In this document: one piece after another, positions 15,101 through 27,100 of the stretch
Numbering within the stretch: the first letter of the stretch is position 1
Layout: every line of letters begins with the position of its first letter
Source of the DNA: Pseudorasbora parva
Lineage: Eukaryota > Chordata > Actinopteri > Cypriniformes > Gobionidae
Length of the DNA: 64,000 bases
Assembly (NCBI RefSeq): GCF_024679245.1
Contig: NC_090176.1
Coordinates: 46,639,086 to 46,703,085, forward strand
Direction of reading: 5' to 3'
Translations under genes and position numbers: made by a program
Notes under the pieces: generated by a model
What the model saw: only the letters and a program-made list of their open reading frames with translations
What the model was told of the DNA's origin: nothing
Databases searched by the model: none

Positions 15101-18100
15101 TGTTGACCGTTACATTGATTTGACTGACAGTACAGGTGATTCGGGAGTTGCCTAGATTAGAAACATTAAAAGAAACAGTGCCTCGCGTTTTCGAACCTGA
15201 AAAACGCGTTCTGTGTGATCGGGGCCTTACAAAACTTACGTTTTGCATGGCAATACATGGCAGTGAATTTGAAACGGTGTCTGTCTTGTTTTTAAAAAAA
15301 AATTTTTTACAGAAGAAAACATTGTATACAACAACATGCCACATGTTGTTACTGTTTTTTTAGGTAATTGTTTTATGAGTGATAAAGTGTGTTTGCTGTG
15401 TGATTATTGTTATTGTTATGGAAGAATTTAGTTTATTTAAGACATTGGGCCCTATCTTGCACTCAGCGCAATTGACTTTGTACACCGACGCATGTGTCAT
15501 TCCTATTTTGCACCCGTGCAAAGCGCGCTTTTCCCTCCACAGAAGCACGTCGCTAAACTAGTGAATGAACTTGCGCTCCCTGGGCGGTTCAGCGCAAAAA
15601 AGGAGGCGTGTTCCGGCGCAAACAATCCCTGGTGCTATTTTGCTGTTCCTTTAAACAATTGCGCCACCTACCAGAAAAACCTAGTCTAAAGTCAGCGGCG
15701 CATTGCGCGTTGCTCATTATGCTATTTTAAGGGCGCATGCTTGACCATAATGTATAGCGTGCACAACGCGCATACACTTTGCTCATGTAATCTACACAGA
15801 TGCAACAGTTATTTTTGCAAATCATAAATTGTTACACTAACTATTGGATACATCTAACTGATGCTATCTAATTCAGTCACTGACTGTAGTACATGGCAGT
15901 AGCTTTCAGCCAGGAGAAGATGTCGTCAGGTGGCGTCCAACTTTCACGGGATGTTTCGACCCTGAACCACAACACCCTCCAGTTGGCGGGTCGGCAGTGG
16001 TGGCCAGTCACTGCCCACCTCCTCCTGGCCCCCAGCTCAACTCCTCCCTCCTACTCCAGAGCCAGCAAGACGCTCTTTCTGCTGCCTCACCCAACCTACG
16101 AACAGCTACCTTCCTTTCCCTACCTGCCAAACCCAGAGCTGTGAGTGTTTTCCACACAGACTGTGCCGGGAAACCCCTACACCCGACCTCAACCGGGAAT
16201 AGCCAGGTCTGCCACCCTTTGGCCCTACACTGCTCAACGAGGTCCTGATACTTGGTGGCTTTCCGCTCGTAGGCCTCCTCGCACCCGTCTTCCCATGGAA
16301 CCGTCAGTTCAATCAAGATTAGCTTCCTTGCCTCCTCCGACCATAAGACCATGTCTGGCCTCAACTGTGTTTGCACAACCTGGGGGAAGACTAGTTTCCT
16401 TCCCAGGTCCACCCTCATCTCCCAGGATTGTGCTGCTTGCAAGAGGCTCTTCTTAATCTTCTTGGGGGCTGGTGGTTTCTCCCCCTCTCTGATGAACTGG
16501 ATGGCTGTTACCGGCCTTATAATGGTCTGGCGCTTTTTCTGCCTCTCCCGCTCCAAGATGTCAGCCAGTGCACTGAGGACGTTGTCATGTCGCCACCTGT
16601 ATCTTCCTTGGCTAAGAGCTGTTTTGCATCCTGCCAGTATATGCGCCATTGTTCCCCTCCCTCCGCATAGCCTACACAATGGGTCCTCCCTCATTCCCCA
16701 TCTGTGGAGGTTTGTTGGTGATGGAAGGGTGTCATACACTGAACGGAGCAGGAAGGAGATACGAAAAGGCTCCAGTCTCCAGATCTCAGACCACGTGATC
16801 TTCCGCTTTGGCAGGTCCCACTTTGTCCAGGCACCTTGCAGACCGAGTTCGACAGCCCTAGACTTGCGCCTTTCTTCCTCCAGGTGTCGGACCTCAGCTT
16901 GAATCATGACCCTCCTCTGCTTTGGGTCTGCTTTTCCCCATTGCTGGAAGTGAGTGGATCCGAGTCCCTGCCTCCCTACGCATGGGTTCCCGATGATGTC
17001 CTTCAGCTTTAATGTACTTTCAGCTTGTGCCACTGATGTGCCAGCCGCCCATTTGCGTCCTGATCTCGTCGTGACGCCTGCTCTTCTGACTTTTTCATCA
17101 GTGGAGTCTTGGTACATCATCACAACCCGGCACTTTGCCACCTTGAACTCTTCCACCACTGATGAAAGGGGTAGTTGTATCTGACCAGACCTGGTGTAAA
17201 GCCCTACTGATGTGAAGCTTGGTGGAATTCCAAGCCACTTGCGAAGGTGTTTGTTCACTCGTCTCTCGACTCCTTCCACTGTTGTCATAGGTACTTCATA
17301 GATTGTAAGTAGCCACATGAGTCGTGGTAGCAGGCCGTGCTGGAAGAGCCAGGCCTTAAACTTTCCTGGCAGCCCTGACCCCTCGATCTTACTCAGCCAT
17401 GCATCTGCCTGTTTCTCTGTCCTAGAAACGTTGCATCTGTCGGTCAGGGATGCGTCATACCATTTCCCTAGGCACTTAATTGGGTTTTCCTCAATTGATG
17501 GTATCGTTTCCCCCTGTACTCGCAAGTGGAACTTGCTGGTCACTTCCCCCCTTCTGATTACCATACTTCTTGATTTCCTTGGCTTGAACTTCATTCGAGC
17601 CCATGTTGCCACATCATCAAGAGCCTTCAGGATCCATCCTGCCTGCACATGGGTTGAAGTTGTTATTGTAAGGTCATCCATAAAACCTCTTATTGGAGGT
17701 TGGCGGGTGCCAGACTCCATTAATGGCCCCCTGGATTCCTTTCCTGCAGCTGTTATGAGCAGGTTCATTCCCATGACAAACAGGATGGGGGAGATTGTGC
17801 AGCCTGTCACGATTCCTTTTTCAAGGTCCTGCCACTGGGTTGTGAAGTGGGCAGTTTTGAACCGTAATTGGAATCCTCCAAAGTAGCTGGTAATTATACC
17901 CCTAGTGTGGTGGGGGATATGGTAGTGTTCCATAGCCGTGTTGATGAGGCCATGTGGGATTGAACCGTATGCGTTAGCCAAGTCGAGCCAGACAACTGTT
18001 AGGTTTCCTTTGCTCATCTTGGCCTCCCGGATCAGCTGGTTGAGGATACCCGTATGTTCCAAGCACCCGGAGAAACCTGGAATGCCGCCTTTCTGGACTG

Positions 18101-21100
18101 ATGTGTCGACATATTTGTTCTTCACCATGTAGGTAGTCATCCTTTTTGCCAGGACAGAAAAGAATACCTTGCATTCGACACTAAGGAGAGAAATGGTTCG
18201 GAACTGGTTGATGTCGGAGGAGTCCATTTCCTTGGGTACAAAGCACCCCTCTGCTCTTTTCCAGGATGCTGGAATGATACCTTTTGTCCATATCCTTCGC
18301 AACAGTTTCCATAACCTGCGGAGGAGCATCGGGCATCTCTTGTATACTTTATAAGGTATACCGCTTGGTCCTGGGGCAGATGCTGAACGGGCTTTCTTTA
18401 CAATGTCCTGGACTTCTCTCCATGTTGGTTCACTTGTATCAAGCTCTTCCTCAGGAGTTTCTGCAGTTCTGCTGATCTTTGGGTATGCGCCACAGGATTG
18501 GTTCCTGAGGGCGTCACTGTGGCTCTCCTTAAGGAACTCCTCGACAACTTCCTTAGGGCTGGTCAATCTTCCAGATCTTGCTTCCCCAAGCAGGGTTTTA
18601 GTAAACCTGTATGGGTCCTTAATGAACCGCGCTCGCTTGGCCTCCTTCTCCTTCCTCAGTTTCAGAGACCTTTCTGCCCTTCTCAGTCTGCAGAGTTGCC
18701 CTCGAAGTCCACTAGTTAGATCTTTTATGCCCTTTCTTTCTTCAGCACTTGCTGTTCTGAACTGCTTGTTGAGGGTCTTGATCTCCCTCCTTAATTTCAA
18801 GACCTCTCTTGCCCTCCTGTTAGGATGATTTACCTGCGTTCCACTGCTACCCTTTCTCTCCTCTGTGCCAAAGCGCTCTCTGGCCATGGTGATGATGATT
18901 GTTGTCATACTGTCGATTTTCTTCTCAGCTGATCCTGCTAATGTGGCCTCAAGCACTCTATCTAGGTCCCCATCTAGTTGGTTCCATGCAGTGTTGTTGT
19001 TTGCTTGGGGCCATCTCACTTTTCCTGACGTAGGTTGGGTGCCTGAGATAGTGTTAGGAGAGTCCCTCCTGTGGCGTTGGGATGAAGCAGGTGCTGAGAG
19101 GTCTCCTGTACTGTGGGGTGCTTCCTGACTGGAGTCCTCCTGCGTCTCACTTAGTGTCTCCACTATGCGCTGCATCTGCTTCCTCCCTTCTCCACATTGG
19201 GTCTTAGATTGATGTATTTTAAGTCCCCTTGCGTTCTTGCAAAGCTTTCCGCAGTGGCACTTTACCTCTAACATTTCCCCTGTAAGTGTAGTTTGGGTAA
19301 GCCGTCTCATTATCCGTGTGTTTTCCATAGCCGTAACCGTTGTGTCCGTCCCATTGAGTCTCTCATCCTCCCCCCCTCTCGGGAGACCCTGGGGGTATTG
19401 CTCATTGTTCCGTTTTGTAGCTTTGGTTGGTGCCCTCTTGCGAGTGCTGTGATTGAGGTTGCTAACCTCACCCACCCACGCCAGTCTTTCCTGGAGGTCA
19501 TCTGTCTTTCCAGCGTCACCAATCTTCCTTGGTTGCCATCCAGCCTTTCCTGGAAGTCACTGGTGTCCCAGGGGAAATACTATTGGATACATCTAACTGA
19601 TGCTATCTAATTCAGTCACTGACTGTAGTACATGGCAGTAGCTTTCAGCCAGGAGAAGATGTCGTCAGGTGGCGTCCAACTTTCACGGGATGTTTCGACC
19701 CTGAACCACAACACCCTCCAGTTGGCGGGTCGGCAGTGGTGGCCAGTCACTGCCCACCTCCTCCTGGCCCCCAGCTCAACTCCTCCCTCCTACTCCAGAG
19801 CCAGCAAGACGCTCTTTCTGCTGCCTCACCCAACCTACGAACAGCTACCTTCCTTTCCCTACCTGCCAAACCCAGAGCTGTGAGTGTTTTCCACACAGAC
19901 TGTGCCGGGAAACCCCTACACCCGACCTCAACCGGGAATAGCCAGGTCTGCCACCCTTTGGCCCTACACTGCTCAACGAGGTCCTGATACTTGGTGGCTT
20001 TCCGCTCGTAGGCCTCCTCGCACCCGTCTTCCCATGGAACCGTCAGTTCAATCAAGATTAGCTTCCTTGCCTCCTCCGACCATAAGACCATGTCTGGCCT
20101 CAACTGTGTTTGCACAACCTGGGGGAAGACTAGTTTCCTTCCCAGGTCCACCCTCATCTCCCAGGATTGTGCTGCTTGCAAGAGGCTCTTCTTAATCTTC
20201 TTGGGGGCTGGTGGTTTCTCCCCCTCTCTGATGAACTGAATGGCTGTTACCGGCCTTATAATGGTCTGGCGCTTTTTCTGCCTCTCCCGCTCCAAGATGT
20301 CAGCCAGTGCACTGAGGACGTTGTCATGTCGCCACCTGTATCTTCCTTGGCTAAGAGCTGTTTTGCATCCTGCCAGTATATGCGCCATTGTTCCCCTCCC
20401 TCCGCATAGCCTACACAATGGGTCCTCCCTCATTCCCCATCTGTGGAGGTTTGTTGGTGATGGAAGGGTGTCATACACTGAACGGAGCAGGAAGGAGATA
20501 CGAAAAGGCTCCAGTCTCCAGATCTCAGACCACGTGATCTTCCGCTTTGGCAGGTCCCACTTTGTCCAGGCACCTTGCAGACCGAGTTCGACAGCCCTAG
20601 ACTTGCGCCTTTCTTCCTCCAGGTGTCGGACCTCAGCTTGAATCATGACCCTCCTCTGCTTTGGGTCTGCTTTTCCCCATTGCTGGAAGTGAGTGGATCC
20701 GAGTCCCTGCCTCCCTACGCATGGGTTCCCGATGATGTCCTTCAGCTTTAATGTACTTTCAGCTTGTGCCACTGATGTGCCAGCCGCCCATTTGCGTCCT
20801 GATCTCGTCGTGACGCCTGCTCTTCTGACTTTTTCATCAGTGGAGTCTTGGTACATCATCACAACCCGGCACTTTGCCACCTTGAACTCTTCCACCACTG
20901 ATGAAAGGGGTAGTTGTATCTGACCAGACCTGGTGTAAAGCCCTACTGATGTGAAGCTTGGTGGAATTCCAAGCCACTTGCGAAGGTGTTTGTTCACTCG
21001 TCTCTCGACTCCTTCCACTGTTGTCATAGGTACTTCATAGATTGTAAGTAGCCACATGAGTCGTGGTAGCAGGCCGTGCTGGAAGAGCCAGGCCTTAAAC

Positions 21101-24100
21101 TTTCCTGGCAGCCCTGACCCCTCGATCTTACTCAGCCATGCATCTGCCTGTTTCTCTGTCCTAGAAACGTTGCATCTGTCGGTCAGGGATGCGTCATACC
21201 ATTTCCCTAGGCACTTAATTGGGTTTTCCTCAATTGATGGTATCGTTTCCCCCTGTACTCGCAAGTGGAACTTGCTGGTCACTTCCCCCCTTCTGATTAC
21301 CATACTTCTTGATTTCCTTGGCTTGAACTTCATTCGAGCCCATGTTGCCACATCATCAAGAGCCTTCAGGATCCATCCTGCCTGCACATGGGTTGAAGTT
21401 GTTATTGTAAGGTCATCCATAAAACCTCTTATTGGAGGTTGGCGGGTGCCAGACTCCATTAATGGCCCCCTGGATTCCTTTCCTGCAGCTGTTATGAGCA
21501 GGTTCATTCCCATGACAAACAGGATGGGGGAGATTGTGCAGCCTGTCACGATTCCTTTTTCAAGGTCCTGCCACTGGGTTGTGAAGTGGGCAGTTTTGAA
21601 CCGTAATTGGAATCCTCCAAAGTAGCTGGTAATTATACCCCTAGTGTGGTGGGGGATATGGTAGTGTTCCATAGCCGTGTTGATGAGGCCATGTGGGATT
21701 GAACCGTATGCGTTAGCCAAGTCGAGCCAGACAACTGTTAGGTTTCCTTTGCTCATCTTGGCCTCCCGGATCAGCTGGTTGAGGATACCCGTATGTTCCA
21801 AGCACCCGGAGAAACCTGGAATGCCGCCTTTCTGGACTGATGTGTCGACATATTTGTTCTTCACCATGTAGGTAGTCATCCTTTTTGCCAGGACAGAAAA
21901 GAATACCTTGCATTCGACACTAAGGAGAGAAATGGTTCGGAACTGGTTGATGTCGGAGGAGTCCATTTCCTTGGGTACAAAGCACCCCTCTGCTCTTTTC
22001 CAGGATGCTGGAATGATACCTTTTGTCCATATCCTTCGCAACAGTTTCCATAACCTGCGGAGGAGCATCGGGCATCTCTTGTATACTTTATAAGGTATAC
22101 CGCTTGGTCCTGGGGCAGATGCTGAACGGGCTTTCTTTACAATGTCCTGGACTTCTCTCCATGTTGGTTCACTTGTATCAAGCTCTTCCTCAGGAGTTTC
22201 TGCAGTTCTGCTGATCTTTGGGTATGCGCCACAGGATTGGTTCCTGAGGGCGTCACTGTGGCTCTCCTTAAGGAACTCCTCGACAACTTCCTTAGGGCTG
22301 GTCAATCTTCCAGATCTTGCTTCCCCAAGCAGGGTTTTAGTAAACCTGTATGGGTCCTTAATGAACCGCGCTCGCTTGGCCTCCTTCTCCTTCCTCAGTT
22401 TCAGAGACCTTTCTGCCCTTCTCAGTCTGCAGAGTTGCCCTCGAAGTCCACTAGTTAGATCTTTTATGCCCTTTCTTTCTTCAGCACTTGCTGTTCTGAA
22501 CTGCTTGTTGAGGGTCTTGATCTCCCTCCTTAATTTCAAGACCTCTCTTGCCCTCCTGTTAGGATGATTTACCTGCGTTCCACTGCTACCCTTTCTCTCC
22601 TCTGTGCCAAAGCGCTCTCTGGCCATGGTGATGATGATTGTTGTCATACTGTCGATTTTCTTCTCAGCTGATCCTGCTAATGTGGCCTCAAGCACTCTAT
22701 CTAGGTCCCCATCTAGTTGGTTCCATGCAGTGTTGTTGTTTGCTTGGGGCCATCTCACTTTTCCTGACGTAGGTTGGGTGCCTGAGATAGTGTTAGGAGA
22801 GTCCCTCCTGTGGCGTTGGGATGAAGCAGGTGCTGAGAGGTCTCCTGTACTGTGGGGTGCTTCCTGACTGGAGTCCTCCTGCGTCTCACTTAGTGTCTCC
22901 ACTATGCGCTGCATCTGCTTCCTCCCTTCTCCACATTGGGTCTTAGATTGATGTATTTTAAGTCCCCTTGCGTTCTTGCAAAGCTTTCCGCAGTGGCACT
23001 TTACCTCTAACATTTCCCCTGTAAGTGTAGTTTGGGTAAGCCGTCTCATTATCCGTGTGTTTTCCATAGCCGTAACCGTTGTGTCCGTCCCATTGAGTCT
23101 CTCATCCTCCCCCCCTCTCGGGAGACCCTGGGGGTATTGCTCATTGTTCCGTTTTGTAGCTTTGGTTGGTGCCCTCTTGCGAGTGCTGTGATTGAGGTTG
23201 CTAACCTCACCCACCCACGCCAGTCTTTCCTGGAGGTCATCTGTCTTTCCAGCGTCACCAATCTTCCTTGGTTGCCATCCAGCCTTTCCTGGAAGTCACT
23301 GGTGTCCCAGGGGAAATACTATTGGATACATCTAACTGATGCTATCTAATTCAGTCACTGACTGTAGTACATGGCAGTAGCTTTCAGCCAGGAGAAGATG
23401 TCGTCAGGTGGCGTCCAACTTTCACGGGATGTTTCGACCCTGAACCACAACACCCTCCAGTTGGCGGGTCGGCAGTGGTGGCCAGTCACTGCCCACCTCC
23501 TCCTGGCCCCCAGCTCAACTCCTCCCTCCTACTCCAGAGCCAGCAAGACGCTCTTTCTGCTGCCTCACCCAACCTACGAACAGCTACCTTCCTTTCCCTA
23601 CCTGCCAAACCCAGAGCTGTGAGTGTTTTCCACACAGACTGTGCCGGGAAACCCCTACACCCGACCTCAACCGGGAATAGCCAGGTCTGCCACCCTTTGG
23701 CCCTACACTGCTCAACGAGGTCCTGATACTTGGTGGCTTTCCGCTCGTAGGCCTCCTCGCACCCGTCTTCCCATGGAACCGTCAGTTCAATCAAGATTAG
23801 CTTCCTTGCCTCCTCCGACCATAAGACCATGTCTGGCCTCAACTGTGTTTGCACAACCTGGGGGAAGACTAGTTTCCTTCCCAGGTCCACCCTCATCTCC
23901 CAGGATTGTGCTGCTTGCAAGAGGCTCTTCTTAATCTTCTTGGGGGCTGGTGGGCTGCTGAATAAAAAAATATTAACACATTGTGGTGTGCCACGAAGAT
24001 GTGAAAAAATAGGCATAAATCTAGCTTACAAATTATTCAGGCTAATTGTAGTAATTAAGGATCAGACCTGTTTGCCCAATAGTGGCAAGACATATATGTA

Positions 24101-27100
24101 TATAAGGACATCTGACAAATTGGTTTGTCCGTCAAGAACCAGGAAAAAAAATCGACTGAAAATCTAAAAAAACTGTTTAACCGACGCTATTTTGGGTGGG
24201 TTTCTCCCATCCCCATACAACACAACTTCTCTGTCTTTCACTCCCTTACAAAAGGAAAATATATTTAACAATATATTACTTGAAATATATTTTAATATAT
24301 TGTAAATATATGGAATAATATATTGATGGTATTATAAAATATATTATATGTTCATGTAATATATTGCAAAATATACAAATGATTGCCGCTTTCAATATAT
24401 TGCAATATATTGAAAAATATAAATATTAATTCCCATATATGTGAATATATTGCCTAATGTATTGCATGAAATTTTCCAATATACTGCAATATATTTTTGT
24501 TTCGTAAGGGGCTGCTCTTACAAGAACATCAGTCTCCTCGGCTGTGAACCGCTCCTGGCGTGCGCCTGGTAAATACGCCATAATAATAGCAATCCATAAT
24601 GGAACTTGCGCACCTGCTTTTAAAGGGAATGTTGGATGCCGCTCTGATTGGTTTATTCACGTTACGCCCAAACCACACCTATGAATAATGAAGCTACTTC
24701 AGAGCAACCCATTTTAGATTTTCGCCGGACGCAAGAGCCATTTATCCCGCCAGGAAAATAGCAAAAGCGCCGAGACCCGCCCACAAAGTTACTTGCTCTT
24801 CGCGCTTTGACACTTGCGTTTCAGATCGTTAAAATAGGGCCCATTGTGTTTTGGTAGTTGTAGTGCATTATGAATGTGAAATTAACTGTTGAAAGTTTGT
24901 TAGGAGATCTGTGTGAAGGGTCTTGAAAAATTAGCCCATGTATTGAGAAATGTGTCGTAGATATTGTATTGGGCTATTTTATTTCAGTTATTTTTTTTTC
25001 TGAAGTGTTGTCTTTCTATCTGCAGATGTGAACGAGTGTGAGATTTATGGGATGTGCCCGCAGCTGTGTAAGAACACTAAGGGCAGTTACGAGTGTTTCT
25101 GCGCTGAAGGCTTTCGATCAGTGGGAGAGCAGCCAGGAGTCGAATGTGCTGCTGAGGGTGAGGCCTGCAGTTTTATTATTTCTCTTTGGAAGTATTGATA
25201 CGCTTTTTTTTTTTTTTTTAAACCTTCTATGGTGTCTAGAAGGTAAAAAAACATTCTAGACACCATAGAGAGGTGCTTTTCTGTCAGGTGCTCTTTCTAT
25301 GTTCCTTGGATATCTGCATCCTTCACATTTGCCATTTGTAGCATTCTATGAATTTTTGTAATACATAATGAGCTGCCTATATAGCAGCATTTTACGGTAA
25401 CATAGGTGCGTTCTTGATGCAAAAGCCGTTTCGTAAGGTAGATTGTAGTTTTTAGCTACGTCTTGCAGGCAAAATGGTCAGTTGTGGGTGCGGCAATCAA
25501 ATGTGTCTGGCTTCCAGTGTCATTCGCATCCAGTTATTTTAGCTGTACAAATACAGTATGTGACTGGTATTTGCTATCATACTCTTTAATTAATTATCAT
25601 AATCATAAACAAACTGGTTTATAGCACAAATAGCTGCATACACTAGTCACCATTCAAGCTGTGTCGGCATCATTCTCACTGTCCTGTTGTTTCTTCCGTT
25701 TCTTTTTTCTCAGGAAACCCTCCCGTGTTGTTATTGCCTGATAATGTGCGCATCCGTCGCTTTAATCTCTCATCTGCACAGTACTCTGATTATGTGGATA
25801 ATGCAGAGCACATTCAGGCACTGGACTACCTGTGGGACCCAGAAGGCCTCGGTCTCAGTAAGACACTATTCACGGGATATCCCGCTCGATATCATATATG
25901 TTTTGATGCAGATGCAGCACAATTTCCAGCTCAATAAAGCAAAAATACAATTATTTATAGTATAGGAATACACTTTTTGTTTTGTTTCTTCTGATTTTTG
26001 AATTCTATTTTCTTCTACTTAAGGATTGTAATTGTGCAAATCATACTGGAGCTGATTTGTTTGTGAATTCTTTATTAAAGAAGGTTTTGAAATCCATGCC
26101 ATCCAATGTTTCTGAAAACATGATTACTCTTGCACTGTATTATCTTCTAGTTTCTATAATCAGGTTAATGAATGCAAACTGAAGCAAAATTCTGAATTTT
26201 TGATTATTATTTTTAGGTATAGTGTACTGGACAGTGTTGGGACGAGGCTCTGAGTTCGGCTCAATCAAGAGGGCATATATGACCACGTTTGATGACAATG
26301 GAAATAATCCTGTTAAGGAGGTGGACCTGAACTTGAGATACATCTCCAGCCCTGATGGCATCGCTGTGGACTGGATTGGAGGGTTTGTGCACTTCTTTTC
26401 TGAACTGCACTTTACTTGAGGTCTGACACAAAAAGTTCCAGAGCAATAAATATCTATCTGCTATGTGCTTTGTCTTTCCCATTTTATAGCCATATTTACT
26501 GGACGGATGCTGGGACTAATAGAATTGAAGTGGCTAAATTGGATGGACGTTACAGAAAATGGTTAATTCACAACGATCTTGATCAGCCGGCTGCTATTGT
26601 GGTCAACCCTGGTCTAGGGTAAGAACATGAACATGTAGCTGCTCATTTGAGATTAAAAAATTCAGTGGCAGTCTTTAGGGATGCATGGTCATAAAAATCC
26701 TGCACTGCAAAAAAATATTATTACTAAGTATTTGTGTCTTATTTTCCAGTACAAATATATTAACATTCCTAAATAGATACATTTACTTGAGATGCGAAAT
26801 GACATTGCGATGCAAAGTCTTTCTGAAAGACTTAAAATTAATTGAGTTGATGATTTAAAAAAGAACAAATATCTGACAATGTTAGGGGTGTAGTTATAAT
26901 TTCAGAAGACTGAGGGACAGAAAAGTCAAGTGTAATTTATTATGTCTAATTGACAGGTTTTATTTTTGTCTTATTTCTTGCTTTCGATGGCTTTCAAATG
27001 TAATACCATGTGTTTTTTTAAAGCTACACTGTGTGATATTTTCCCCCATCTAGCGGTGTAAAGGTATATGACCATCCAGTGAATATTAGTTTCTGTTCCT

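Larger units (their letters stand above)
15447..24842. mobile_element. DNA transposon copy split by the retrotransposon concatemer
   Basis: gggccctat at 15447 and its inverted copy atagggccc ending at 24842 form 9-bp perfect ends, each bordered by att. The arms 15447-15839 and about 24510-24842 share a GC-rich style (gcgc-type words) unlike the surrounding intron. The R2-type array (15840-23953) and a small AT-rich element (about 24242-24507) lie between them. Family assignment is uncertain; the target duplication would be ATT. Confidence 0.5.

Noticed and set aside
15893..19610. Numerous + strand open frames of 60-190 codons
   Set aside because: Antisense shadows of the R2-type ORF; duplicated with the same 3739-bp spacing and without domain content.
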